A stretch of DNA of 64,000 nucleotides, from the NCBI GenBank assembly GCA_016712445.1, contig JADJRB010000001.1:1426001-1490000 (forward strand), in the 5' to 3' direction. A program made the translations under genes and the position numbers. This stretch comes from Acidobacteriota bacterium. Lineage in GTDB: Bacteria > Pseudomonadota > Alphaproteobacteria > Caulobacterales > Hyphomonadaceae. The first letter of the stretch is position 1; each line of letters starts with the position of its first letter. Under the pieces are notes generated by a model, which saw nothing but the letters and a program-made list of their open reading frames with translations, had not been told where the DNA came from and ran no database searches. Shown here piece after piece: positions 8,412 through 16,791 of this stretch.

Positions 8412-8803
8412 GGTGTTCTCCTTTTCGTTTCCTGGCTCGTCTTCCGGGAACCCCTTGTTCCCGTCGACGCCGGACCGAAAGGACGGCCTGCACCGGGCCA
8501 GAACCGGAACGGGCGCAGCAGAGCGGAGCACCGGCCCGCAGGAGAATTTTGGGGCGCGAGGAATGCGCGCAGCGCAGGGGAAAATTCTTCGGAAGGGGCG
8601 GTTTCAGGGCTGGCGCAGGTCGTCCAGGTCTAACGGCAAGAGACGGAAACAAGAGGTCCGCGAAGGGCAAGCATCCGAAACGAACGCGGCACACGTCCCG
8701 CAACGCAGTCCTGAATCGCACGGAAAATCACAAGGCGATTGCAAATTAACCAAACTCGCTTTGAACCTGCCGCTCCTTGATCCACGCACAGAGGCCCTCG
8801 CGG

Positions 8804-8835
8804 AAAAAGTCGCCCGGCGGCTGACGCCGGGCGAC
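8804..8835 (-). terminator. Rho-independent terminator of the parB-like gene
   Basis: On the minus strand a perfect 11-bp GC-rich stem (arms 8825-8835 and 8809-8819, five-base loop) is followed by TTTTT. It lies 30 bases after the stop codon of the ParB-like gene, so it ends that transcript. Confidence 0.8.
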
Positions 8836-8864
8836 TTCATCCTTGCCGACAGCGAGACGAAAAC

Positions 8865-10634
8865 TCAGGCCGCGTTGGCTTCGCGAGGCTCGGGCTCGGT
8901 GCCCGGCAGTTCCTCCGCACCCGCTTCGAACAGTCCTGAAATCCGCTCCCACACATCGGCAGGCAGTGAGCCCGCGCCTTCGACAAGGCGGGTGGGCGGC
9001 ACCTGCATCCATCCGGGGCGCCAGTCCGGATTAGGCGCGCAGCCTTCTCCCGTGATCCGGTTCGCGATGACCGTCTTCTGCACTTTGGCGGTATCGGGGG
9101 CGCAGGTTTCCGCCAGTGACTTTGAGCCGATATCAGCGACCATCGCGTTGATCACCCGCTTGTCGCGCAGAAGATCGAAGAAGGCCTCGTCAGGGGTCCA
9201 GAACTCCGCTGGATCAGCGGCGCAGGTGTGAAGTACCGCCTCGACGGCAGGCCCGCCGGAGGTGAGCGTGTCCGCCATCGCGAGCGCCATCACCTGCATC
9301 ACTTCAGTGTCCGACATGGCGAGTAGCGCAGCGAAGGATTCGCAGAGGTGATAGGCGTCGCCGTTCCGGCGCGGGACCGGCGCGCCGAGTGCGTCAAACA
9401 GCGTATCCGCGCGTTCGCGCGCAGCGCTGACCTCAGCAGCTGCAACGCCGCCTTCGACACTCGAAAGCGTCGCTTCCTTCACCGCACCCGGATTGTGAGG
9501 CCGGACATTCCAGAGCGTGGAGCCGCACAGGGCGTGAGCCGCCATCAGCCGCAGTGCGATGGCCGGGCTCCGGATCAGGCTCGCCTGCGCGGCGGCATGC
9601 CGGTGTAATCCGATATAGTCCGCCATCGGACCTGACATCTCGGGCCGGGTAACTGCTTCGGACGCGACCTCGCCCTCGACCTTTGCCGTCCTGGCCCTCC
9701 GGGCTTCGGCAGCTTTCAGCCAGCCTTCATGGAATGTGACCGTGCCATCATGGCGTTGTTCGACGATGACCTTGCCGCCCTGCTTCTTCGTTGTCTGGAC
9801 ATAGTCCCAGCGCTGGAAGTAGGCGCCGCGTTCCAGCAGCACCACATCGGCCCAGCGGCGTTCGCGGTAGCCTTGGGTCCGCGCGGCGATGGCCGCGTTC
9901 TGCGCCTCCCAGAACGCCGCTGCATCTGCAAACACTGCCGCCTCGCCAAACAGGTCTGCGGTGACCGCGCCGGTATAGGCGGCCAGGTCAAACAGCGCCT
10001 TGTCCGTCGTGATTGCGCTGCCTCCCGTAATCCATGCGCGGCAGACTCGCCCGATCGGGGCGCGCTCGGTCTCGCTGTTCCAGAGTTTCAGCCAGTCTGC
10101 CTGCTGTACAGGCGTTGCAAGTGTCAGCGCGCGCACGGTTTCGCGGTCGATGTCTTCATCGGCGTAGAGTTTCCGGATCGGGGCACTGAGCCCAGCGAGG
10201 GCCAGCACGCGCCGGACGGTCAGTTCGGTCACGCCGAAGAAAGCCGAGATGTCCTCGACGGTCCGGCCCTCGTCATGGAGTTTGCGGAACGCGGTGAACT
10301 GCTCCATTTCGGTCGCAGGCAGGCGAGCGACGTTCTCGATGATCGACGCCTCGATGGCGGAGGCGGCATCGCTTTCCGCCATCACGGCGCAGGGCACCAG
10401 CGGATCGGTCCCGGTCTCCCTTGCAATCTGCTGGAGCGCGAAGAACCGGCGGCGTCCGGCGACGATGCCATAGCCACCTGCTTCGCGCCGCACGAGCAGG
10501 GTCTGGCGGATGCCTTTCTCCCGGATCGAAGGCAGGATGTCGGAGACATCCGGGACTTTGCGTCCGCGGCGCATGTTGAGTTTGGAAATGCCGAGCTGGC
10601 TCAGCTTGATGTGGACGAGGTCAGGTTGTGACAT
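8865..10634 (-). CDS. ParB/RepB/Spo0J-like partition or accessory protein
   Basis: 589 residues. The N-terminal ParB/Srx nuclease-type domain (about residues 8-105) has the typical run DILPSIREKGIRQTLLVR, GIVAGRRRFFAL and SIIENVARLPATEMEQ. A KorB-like helix-turn-helix follows (TVEDISAFFGVTELTVRRVLAL, about 128-149). The long C-terminal region is of unknown fold. This class is widespread on alphaproteobacterial plasmids and conjugative islands; ParB-domain proteins bind CTP and DNA, but no ParA partner is encoded in the window, so a role in segregation is unproven and a regulatory role is equally possible. A strong terminator lies directly downstream. Confidence 0.85.
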   Translation of the reverse strand: MSQPDLVHIKLSQLGISKLNMRRGRKVPDVSDILPSIREKGIRQTLLVRREAGGYGIVAGRRRFFALQQIARETGTDPLVPCAVMAESDAASAIEASIIENVARLPATEMEQFTAFRKLHDEGRTVEDISAFFGVTELTVRRVLALAGLSAPIRKLYADEDIDRETVRALTLATPVQQADWLKLWNSETERAPIGRVCRAWITGGSAITTDKALFDLAAYTGAVTADLFGEAAVFADAAAFWEAQNAAIAARTQGYRERRWADVVLLERGAYFQRWDYVQTTKKQGGKVIVEQRHDGTVTFHEGWLKAAEARRARTAKVEGEVASEAVTRPEMSGPMADYIGLHRHAAAQASLIRSPAIALRLMAAHALCGSTLWNVRPHNPGAVKEATLSSVEGGVAAAEVSAARERADTLFDALGAPVPRRNGDAYHLCESFAALLAMSDTEVMQVMALAMADTLTSGGPAVEAVLHTCAADPAEFWTPDEAFFDLLRDKRVINAMVADIGSKSLAETCAPDTAKVQKTVIANRITGEGCAPNPDWRPGWMQVPPTRLVEGAGSLPADVWERISGLFEAGAEELPGTEPEPREANAA

Positions 10635-10646
10635 GGGATAGCTCCT

Positions 10647-10898
10647 TCAAAATGGGAAAAGATGTTGGGGGGCAAGCGCGAGGCCCAGCCGCCAAGGCGG
10701 CAGGTGCCAGTTGATCGGCACGAAGGGCGCGCCAAAACTGTCGCGCTGCGCGTCGGGGGCCGTATCGCCCCAGTCATAGTCGTGGATAATGATGTCGGGG
10801 CGCCGCCCGGCAACCCAGATGCCGATCACAAAGCCCTGCGCGATGTCGAGCGTCAGTGACGGACGCGGGCCTAGCAGGCGTTCGAAGATGTCCGGCAT
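10647..10898 (-). CDS. Small conserved-looking protein of the plasmid-like block
   Basis: 83 residues starting MPDIFERLLGPRPSLTLDIA, with GGGAGG upstream of the ATG. It has an amphipathic pattern, a hydrophobic segment QGFVIGIWVAG and an acidic stretch, ending PWRLGLALAPQHLFPF. No family is recognised. It lies 12 bases upstream of the ParB-like gene and downstream of ardA on the same strand, so the three probably form one transcript. A longer upstream extension is unlikely since it overlaps the ardA terminus with no support. Confidence 0.5.
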   Translation of the reverse strand: MPDIFERLLGPRPSLTLDIAQGFVIGIWVAGRRPDIIIHDYDWGDTAPDAQRDSFGAPFVPINWHLPPWRLGLALAPQHLFPF

Positions 10899-10965
10899 CA
10901 CGCGCCCTCCCTGCCGGGGCAAACGAAGGCCGCAAAACGGTCGGTGATCATGAGTGCGCCCTCCG

Positions 10966-11544
10966 TCACCGCGACCAGAAGACGTGGACTTCATCAAAGC
11001 CCGTCTGGAACACCATGATTTCGCCATTCATCGCCATGTCACGGGCGAGCGCCTGCCAGTCGATGTAATAGCTGAGGCTCTCGGGGATCGCGGTGCCGAG
11101 ATCGTTGTGGAGTTCCTCGGCAAAGTCCGCTGCGCTGCGGTACTCGCCCGCATAGTCCTCGAAGGCGGTGCGCGCCTGTTCGAGGTCATCACAATAGTTC
11201 TGGTAGATGCGGGCACCCAACTCGCCATGCTCGGCGATAAAGTCGGCAAGGTCGCACACGGTTTCGAAGGACGCGTATTCGGACAGGCTCGCGCCTTCGA
11301 AGCCCTCGTAATCGTGGATGGCCGATTCTTCGGAATCTGGCTCGGGTGACGCCGCCAGCATTGCACGAACCTCGGCCCTGATCTCATCCGGCGTCGTCGC
11401 GTCGATCCACCGCCCGTGCAACCGTGCGTTATTGTAGGCTGCGAGGCAGGCAACATAAATGCGTGGCCGTTCGCCTGGCGTCGCTCCGGCGTCCCGGAGC
11501 AGCGCGCGCGTGGCGGGGGAAGGGGTAGTCGTTTGTCCGGTCAT
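10966..11544 (-). CDS. ardA: Antirestriction protein ArdA
   Basis: 192 residues. ArdA is an acidic DNA mimic that blocks type I restriction enzymes when a mobile element enters a new host. The features seen are the opening PRIYVACLAAYNNARLHGRWIDA, the central IHDYEGFEGASLSEYASFE block, repeated acidic residues and the C-terminal SYYIDWQALARDMAMNGE, all characteristic of the family. Start at 11544 with GAGGAGACTGAC before the ATG. First gene of the ardA - small ORF - parB-like group. It supports the view that this block entered by conjugation. Confidence 0.9.
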   Translation of the reverse strand: MTGQTTTPSPATRALLRDAGATPGERPRIYVACLAAYNNARLHGRWIDATTPDEIRAEVRAMLAASPEPDSEESAIHDYEGFEGASLSEYASFETVCDLADFIAEHGELGARIYQNYCDDLEQARTAFEDYAGEYRSAADFAEELHNDLGTAIPESLSYYIDWQALARDMAMNGEIMVFQTGFDEVHVFWSR

Positions 11545-11856
11545 GTCAGTCTCCTCTGCCGCCGCGTTCCTGTCCGCATGAGGCGGTGGTGGGCGGCAGG
11601 GTCGGCGCATGGCCGGAGCGCATAAGGGCGCCGTGCAAGGGGTGCTGAAGGTAGGACGCCTACAGGCGCTCAGATGGTCTCAGGATCCGCCCCCTTGCGC
11701 GGCGGCCGCGCTCCGGCAAACGCGCCGTCCGCCCACTACCGCCTGGAAGGATCCCAGACGCCGGGGCTGAATCGGGCGACCAGCGAAGACCCCGCCGCCG
11801 AAACGCGGCACGGATCATGCGCGTCAAAGCCAGAGACCCATGAGGAGCACTATGAT

Positions 11857-12099
11857 ATGTGCGGATATGATCCACATTGTCCCGGCAAGACTGAGAGATC
11901 ATTGACCAAGGCTGAGCGCGCAATCGCTGCCCCGCTACGACGTTCATCGCGGCATGCCGTGCTCCGGCCGTGGCGCATCTGCGATGCCTGCAACGGCGTG
12001 TTCACCCACGGGACATTTCGGGAATGCGGCTTTCCGCTTGTCATTCAGCTCGGGAGTTTGGACCACGCCAATGAAAAGCTTCGCGTCTTCGTAAGCTGA
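11857..12099 (+). CDS. Possible small cysteine-containing protein
   Basis: 80 residues (MCGYDPHCPG...RICDACNGVFTHGTF...). Support comes from a GAGGAG site nine bases before the ATG and from the CDACNGVF.HGTFRECG segment, which has zinc-ribbon-like cysteine spacing. No family is recognised, and a 52-residue reading on the other strand (about 12102-11947) overlaps it. Treat as tentative. The 312 bases before it (11545-11856) show no gene. Confidence 0.3.
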   Translation: MCGYDPHCPGKTERSLTKAERAIAAPLRRSSRHAVLRPWRICDACNGVFTHGTFRECGFPLVIQLGSLDHANEKLRVFVS

Positions 12100-12528
12100 C
12101 ATGCGCCGTCGGAGCAGCTGTCGCCTGCAAGGCTTCGTCCGGCGTCAGGTTGCGGCGCCGACCCCTCTGGTCGCAGCCGGCTCGCCGAGCATCTTCCGTA
12201 GACCGATGATGCGAACAGTGGGAAGCGGCGGCGCGCGTCCAGCCGGAGCGGCCCAGCACCATGCCTGGACATCGATCCTTCCGACATCTCAGTGAGCCGC
12301 GCCGGTCCGCCGGGCATTGGCAGAGATCGTCGCCATCAAACCTCCAGACAGGCCGGCGAGCTGACCCGCGCATTCGCGCGGGCAGGGCGCACTCAGTTTA
12401 TGGCAGGCTTACGGGGCGCCTGGCGGAGCATACGTGCTTGCGTGAACTCCCTAGCCTACGAAGACGCGCCTGTGAAATGGGATCAACGCCAGATAACGCG
12501 CGCGCGAATACCGGCGGCCTGCTATTTT
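12100..12528. other. 429-base stretch with no supported gene
   Basis: GC-rich intergenic sequence between the plasmid-like block and the YD/Ig/Gly-rich gene. Short minus-strand frames exist (for example 12045-12317) but show no recognisable domain and no consistent ribosome-binding site. No repeat or stem with a T-run was found. Confidence 0.4.
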
Positions 12529-13935
12529 TCAGCCGATCGTCCCTGATGTCGTGCCATTGTTCGTGACCGGAACAGAATGACCGTTCTTGCGGATACAGTA
12601 GCCCGCTGCGCCGCCTGTCCCACCTGGAGCCGACGGGCTAAACCAGCCCTGGCCGTTGGAGCCTGCTACGCCATACGTTCCACCAGCGCCGCCATTGACA
12701 CCGCCGTTGATGCCCCAACCGCCGGCGCCGCCGCCTGACGTTGTGCCGGATGCGCCGATTCCGGCGCCGCTGTCACCCGCACCGCCGCCGCCGTTGGGCG
12801 CGCCGCCTCCACCTCCGCCGCCAGGCCGGTATTCTGGTTCCGGGAATCCTTCCTCGACACTGGACGCACCACCGCCGCCACCGCCACCACCGCGCACCTG
12901 TGCGCCGCTCTGGATTGTGATCGTGATCGGATGACGGCAGTAAACCGCATCGCCGCCTGCGCTGCCATTGCCTGGTGTGCCCCCAGCTCCGCCACTTCCG
13001 CCGCCGCCGCGCAGAATTCCGCCGGTTTTGACGACGAGCGACAGGGTGATCGTATAAGGCGATCCAGGCCAGGTGCCTGTATCGACGGCAATGCCGCCGC
13101 CCGCACCAGTGATCGTCACGCCGTTTCCGACTTCAAAGACAACATTTGCGTCTTGTGTGCCGTTATATCCTGCAGCATTGGCTAAGCTACGCAGGTTGAC
13201 CGGACCGGTGCCAGTCACCTGAATCGTTTGGTTGAAACTGTTCGGGTTGACCGTGACGGCGGTCTGGGCCGTTTGTTGGCTGCTTAGCGCGCCGGTCACA
13301 GTCAAAGTATAAGTTGTCGTCACGCTGGGCGTCACGACAACCGAACCGCCGACGACCGGCGTGACACTTCCGACGCCGTTATTGATGGACGCGCTGGAAG
13401 CATTTGCGCTCGTCCAGGTCAGAGTTGTGGACTGGCCGACAAGAATTGTAGAGGGGCTCGCCGAGAGTGTGCAGGTGGGCAGCGGGTAGACGGTAACACT
13501 GGCCTGGGCCGTAGCGGGCAAGGGCGGCCCGGCCGCCGTAACGGTATACGTTGTGGTGGCGGAGGGGGAGACAGAAACCGAGCCGCCTGCCAGCGGGCTC
13601 ACCGGACCCACCCCGTTGTTGATCGATACCCCGGTCGCATATTGCGATGTCCAGGAGAGGCTCGCCGACTGCCCGGCAAGAATGGATGCCGGACTTGCAC
13701 CCAGCGTGACCTGAACCGAGTTCGGCGGCGTCTGGCCGAGTGCGGTCCGGTTGCCTGCCGCATCATAGGCGTAGGTGATCGATGCTCCGTTGCTATAAGT
13801 CACTGTCGAAACGCGGCCGAGGGCATCATAGGTGTAGCTGACGGTGTCGGCGAAGGCGCTGCTCCGTGAGCTGAGTAATGTGGCACAGCAAGTGCCAGCT
13901 AACAGCTGAGCCATGAAGCTGCGCCTTGCAATCAT
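12529..13935 (-). CDS. Secreted mosaic protein: YD repeats, two Ig-like domains, tail-fibre-like Gly-rich end
   Basis: 468 residues. An N-terminal export signal with twin arginines (MIARRSFMAQLLAGTCCATL) is followed by two YD/RHS repeats (about 33-66: YTYDALGRVSTVTY and YAYDAAGNRTAL), then two near-duplicate Ig-like domains (about 74-150 and 155-230) sharing the pattern SINNGVG.V.P..GGSV.V.PS.TTTYT. The C-terminal part (about 233-468) opens with VNLRSLANAAGYNG and continues into glycine-rich blocks, ending AAGYCIRKNGHSV..TNNGT. That tail closely resembles the glycine-rich host-recognition end of lambdoid tail protein J. It is probably a surface or secreted adhesin-like protein. It is divergent from the transglutaminase-fold gene, with 106 bases between their starts. 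Confidence 0.65.
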   Translation of the reverse strand: MIARRSFMAQLLAGTCCATLLSSRSSAFADTVSYTYDALGRVSTVTYSNGASITYAYDAAGNRTALGQTPPNSVQVTLGASPASILAGQSASLSWTSQYATGVSINNGVGPVSPLAGGSVSVSPSATTTYTVTAAGPPLPATAQASVTVYPLPTCTLSASPSTILVGQSTTLTWTSANASSASINNGVGSVTPVVGGSVVVTPSVTTTYTLTVTGALSSQQTAQTAVTVNPNSFNQTIQVTGTGPVNLRSLANAAGYNGTQDANVVFEVGNGVTITGAGGGIAVDTGTWPGSPYTITLSLVVKTGGILRGGGGSGGAGGTPGNGSAGGDAVYCRHPITITIQSGAQVRGGGGGGGGASSVEEGFPEPEYRPGGGGGGGAPNGGGGAGDSGAGIGASGTTSGGGAGGWGINGGVNGGAGGTYGVAGSNGQGWFSPSAPGGTGGAAGYCIRKNGHSVPVTNNGTTSGTIG

Positions 13936-14041
13936 CTCTCGTGCCTCTTCGAGGTGAAAAAGGTGTAGTCAACTCGCCTGAGAGTTGACTTTATCAGAAT
14001 AAATGGAGATCGTGTCAAGGTTGAACCGAAGGGGCAGATCG

Positions 14042-15343
14042 ATGGTATCGTTTCGGACCTGGTTTCCTGGCTTGATAGTGTTCGGTTTTTGCGCGGCGCT
14101 TCACGCTCAGGCGCAAACACTGCCCTCCATGCGGTTCGAGCGCGGCGCCCTTGTTTCACCATCGGCGGCGGAAACTTATTACGGCAGTTCCACGACGCGT
14201 ACCTCTTCGTTCACGGGTGTCTCCGGTTTTGAAGGTCGCCCGCCCGAGATTGTTGAGCAGGCCCGCGCGCTCGGCAATGATATAGACCTCATCTACGAAT
14301 ATGTCCGCAATCAGATCGATGTGGAGTTTGCCTACGGCCTGAGGAAGGGCGCGCTCGGCGCGATGATCGACCAGTCGGGTACGCCGTTCGATATCAACGT
14401 TCTGTTTGTCGAACTCGCCCGGCAGGCCGGCTACACGGCGCGCTACCGGATCGGAACGGCAACGCTGACCGCCCAGCAGTTTCAGGATTGGACGGGTCTG
14501 ACCCATGCCGCCTCGGCGTGCCGGATGCTCGCATTTGGCGGAATTCCATCACAAATCAATGGTGTATCACCTGCCGACTGCAATATTGCGGGATCGGTCA
14601 CCGGCGTTGCGATCCGCCATGCCTGGGCCGAAGTCCAGATATCGGGAACCTGGTATGTGTTCGACCCCAGCTTCAAGCCGCAGGATTTCGCGGCGCGTCG
14701 CAATCTTGAAAGCGACTCCGGATTTACGTCCGGCGCGGCAGCGACGCAGGCCGGGACGGGGATATCGAGCGGCAGCGCAAGCGGGCGGCCTTACATCTCC
14801 AATGTCAATACAACGGCGCTCGACACTTACCTGTCGGCCCGTTCGGTTGCGCTGCTCACAACCCTGACATCGAGCGCTTTTTCGGCCGATCTACGCGGTG
14901 TCGTGGGCGGCCCTGAGATTCCGCCCGTCTACAAGCCTGTCGGCGGGTTCCGGTCGACCTCGACCCCTTACACGTCCGTGGCCAGCCAGACGATCACAGG
15001 CGATATTCCTGACCAGTACCGGACCGGCCTCGCGGTTGCTGCGTCGGCGCCGCTCGGCGCTGGTGGGGTCCAGGCCTCCTTCAGTCGTCAACTCTGGGTC
15101 GATGAAATCTATGGCCGCCGTCTGGAGTTCGATTCCAACTTTGATGCCGATCATATCGTCACATCAGCCGATTACTACGACCTGTCCTTCAGGCTCGAAC
15201 TCGATGACCTACCGCTGAATACACTCACCCGCGACTGCCCGGGTTCCGGCGGGCCTTCGGGGTGCGGCCTGCCGAGCTTCAACTATACTGCCACGCTGAC
15301 GGTCAATCATCCGTATGCGGCTGTTCCCCGTCAGCGACTGTGA
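14042..15343 (+). pseudogene. Transglutaminase-fold N-terminal part of an RHS-type secreted protein, cut by IS3
   Basis: 433 residues remain. A signal peptide (WFPGLIVFGFCAALHAQAQ) precedes a transglutaminase-like domain (about 60-220) with GTPFDINVLFVELARQAGYTARYRIG and HAWAEVQISGTWYVFDPSF. The His and Asp of the usual triad are present, but the position of the nucleophilic Cys (GTPFD) has none, so protease or crosslinking activity is doubtful. In related proteins this domain heads a much longer chain with YD repeats. Here the frame ends exactly at the left tip of the IS3 element: the stop TGA at 15341-15343 is the first three bases of the IS. Start at 14042 chosen for its GAAGGGG site and signal peptide; an upstream ATG at 14003 lacks both. 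Confidence 0.7.
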
Positions 15344-15407
15344 GACAGATCGGCCAAATTGCTTAAGGAGGATTTCTGGCTCATCGTAACTGATACGAGG
15401 AGTGAAG

Positions 15408-15782
15408 ATGAGACAGAAATCCGGGCCGCAGGAGAGTTCGGCCGAGAAGCATGTGCAGGCAATCAAGCGTCAGACCCGGCGGAAGTTTTCCGCTGAGGAG
15501 AAGATCCGGATTGTCCTTGAAGGCCTACGCGGCGAATACTCGATTGCCGAGTTGTGCCGACGCGAGGGGATCGCCCAAGGGCTGTATTACACCTGGTCGA
15601 AGGAGTTCCTCGAAGCCGGCAAGAAGCGATTGTCAGGCGACACGGAGCGGCAGGCGACTTCGGGCGAAGTGACGGGCCTGAAGCGTGAGATGCGCGACCT
15701 GAAGGAAGTCGTGGCGGACCTGACCCTTGAGAACCGCATTCTGAAAAAAAGCGTGATCGGGGATGGGGACGCCCAAGAATGA
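15408..15782 (+). CDS. IS3-family transposase OrfA
   Basis: 124 residues. Helix-turn-helix DNA-binding protein (RRKFSAEEKIRIVLEGLRGE and SIAELCRREGIAQGLYYTW) followed by a leucine-zipper-like coiled coil (LKREMRDLKEVVADLTLENRILKKS), the usual layout of OrfA, which binds the IS ends. ATG at 15408 with GAGGAG five bases upstream; a GTG six bases earlier is less well placed. A run of seven A residues at 15744-15750 near the 3' end, with orfB open in the -1 frame back to this point, would allow a -1 frameshift to make the OrfAB fusion transposase. Confidence 0.88.
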   Translation: MRQKSGPQESSAEKHVQAIKRQTRRKFSAEEKIRIVLEGLRGEYSIAELCRREGIAQGLYYTWSKEFLEAGKKRLSGDTERQATSGEVTGLKREMRDLKEVVADLTLENRILKKSVIGDGDAQE

Positions 15783-16759
15783 GGTACCCCGCATCCGAAA
15801 AGCTCGAAATCATCCGGCTGGTCGAGAACTCGCACCAGCCGGTGAAGAAGACGCTCGATCAGATCGGCGTGTCGCGGCCGACCTTCTATCGCTGGTACGA
15901 TCTGTATCGACGGTTTGGCGATGAGGGACTGGAAGACCGGCGCGGCGGGTCCGGCCGCGTCTGGAACCGCATCCCAAAAGCCATGCGCGATCAGGTACTG
16001 GAAATGGCCCTCGACCAGCCGGAACTTTCGCCCCGGGAGCTGGCGGTGACGTTCACGGATGAGAAGCGTTACTTCGTCTCGGAAGCCAGTGTTTACAGGC
16101 TTCTGAAGGCGCATGACCTGATCACCAGCCCAGCCTTCATCGTGATGAAAGCCGCCAGTGAGTTCCGCGACAAGACCACCGCACCCAACCAGCTCTGGCA
16201 GACGGACTTCACCTATCTGAAGGTCATCGGCTGGGGCTGGTTCTATCTCTCCACGGTGCTCGATGACTTCTCCCGCTACATCATCGCCTGGAAGCTCTGC
16301 ACGGGCATGGCGGCGAGTGATGTGCAGGACACGCTCAATCTGGCGCTCGAAGCTTCCGGGCTCGAAACCGCGAACGTCATTCACCGCCCACGCCTGCTGT
16401 CAGACAACGGACCATCCTACATCTCTGGCGACTTGGCTGAATATCTCGCCGACAAAGGCATGAAGCACACGCGCGGCGCGCCATATCACCCTCAGACGCA
16501 AGGCAAGATCGAACGCTGGCATCAGACTTTGAAGAACCGCATCTTGCTGGAGAACTACTTCCTGCCCGGAGATCTCGAAGCGCAGATCGACGCGTTCGTC
16601 GGCCACTACAACCATCAGCGCTATCACGAGAGCCTGAAAAACCTTACCCCGGCCGATGTCTACACCGGCCGCGGGCAGACCATCCTGCTCGAACGTGAGA
16701 AAATCAAAAGGAGGACGATGAAACTCAGGCGCTTGCAGCACGCCGAGTCTGCTGCTTAA
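15779..16759 (+). CDS. IS3-family transposase OrfB (DDE integrase core)
   Basis: 326 residues. N-terminal helix-turn-helix (KKTLDQIGVSRPTFYRWYDLYRRFG), then a retroviral-type integrase core with the acidic triad visible in WQTDFTYLKV (first Asp), LLSDNGPSYI (second Asp) and GKIERWHQTLKNRI (Glu). Catalyses cutting and joining of the IS ends. Its ATG overlaps the orfA stop (ATGA at 15779-15782). Intact, so the element may still be active. Confidence 0.92.
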   Translation: MRYPASEKLEIIRLVENSHQPVKKTLDQIGVSRPTFYRWYDLYRRFGDEGLEDRRGGSGRVWNRIPKAMRDQVLEMALDQPELSPRELAVTFTDEKRYFVSEASVYRLLKAHDLITSPAFIVMKAASEFRDKTTAPNQLWQTDFTYLKVIGWGWFYLSTVLDDFSRYIIAWKLCTGMAASDVQDTLNLALEASGLETANVIHRPRLLSDNGPSYISGDLAEYLADKGMKHTRGAPYHPQTQGKIERWHQTLKNRILLENYFLPGDLEAQIDAFVGHYNHQRYHESLKNLTPADVYTGRGQTILLEREKIKRRTMKLRRLQHAESAA

Positions 16760-16791
16760 CTGAAACCCAGATGCGCCAGACCCTCCTTAAG

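Noticed and set aside
12045..12317. A 90-residue minus-strand frame with GGAAGG upstream of an internal ATG
   Set aside because: No known motif, and two other frames over the same bases look equally protein-like by eye; none can be supported.
12666..12960. CRISPR-like or tandem DNA repeats in the GC-rich block
   Set aside because: The repetition comes from codons of the glycine-rich protein tail (GGN runs), without constant repeat and spacer units. No CRISPR array was found anywhere in the window.
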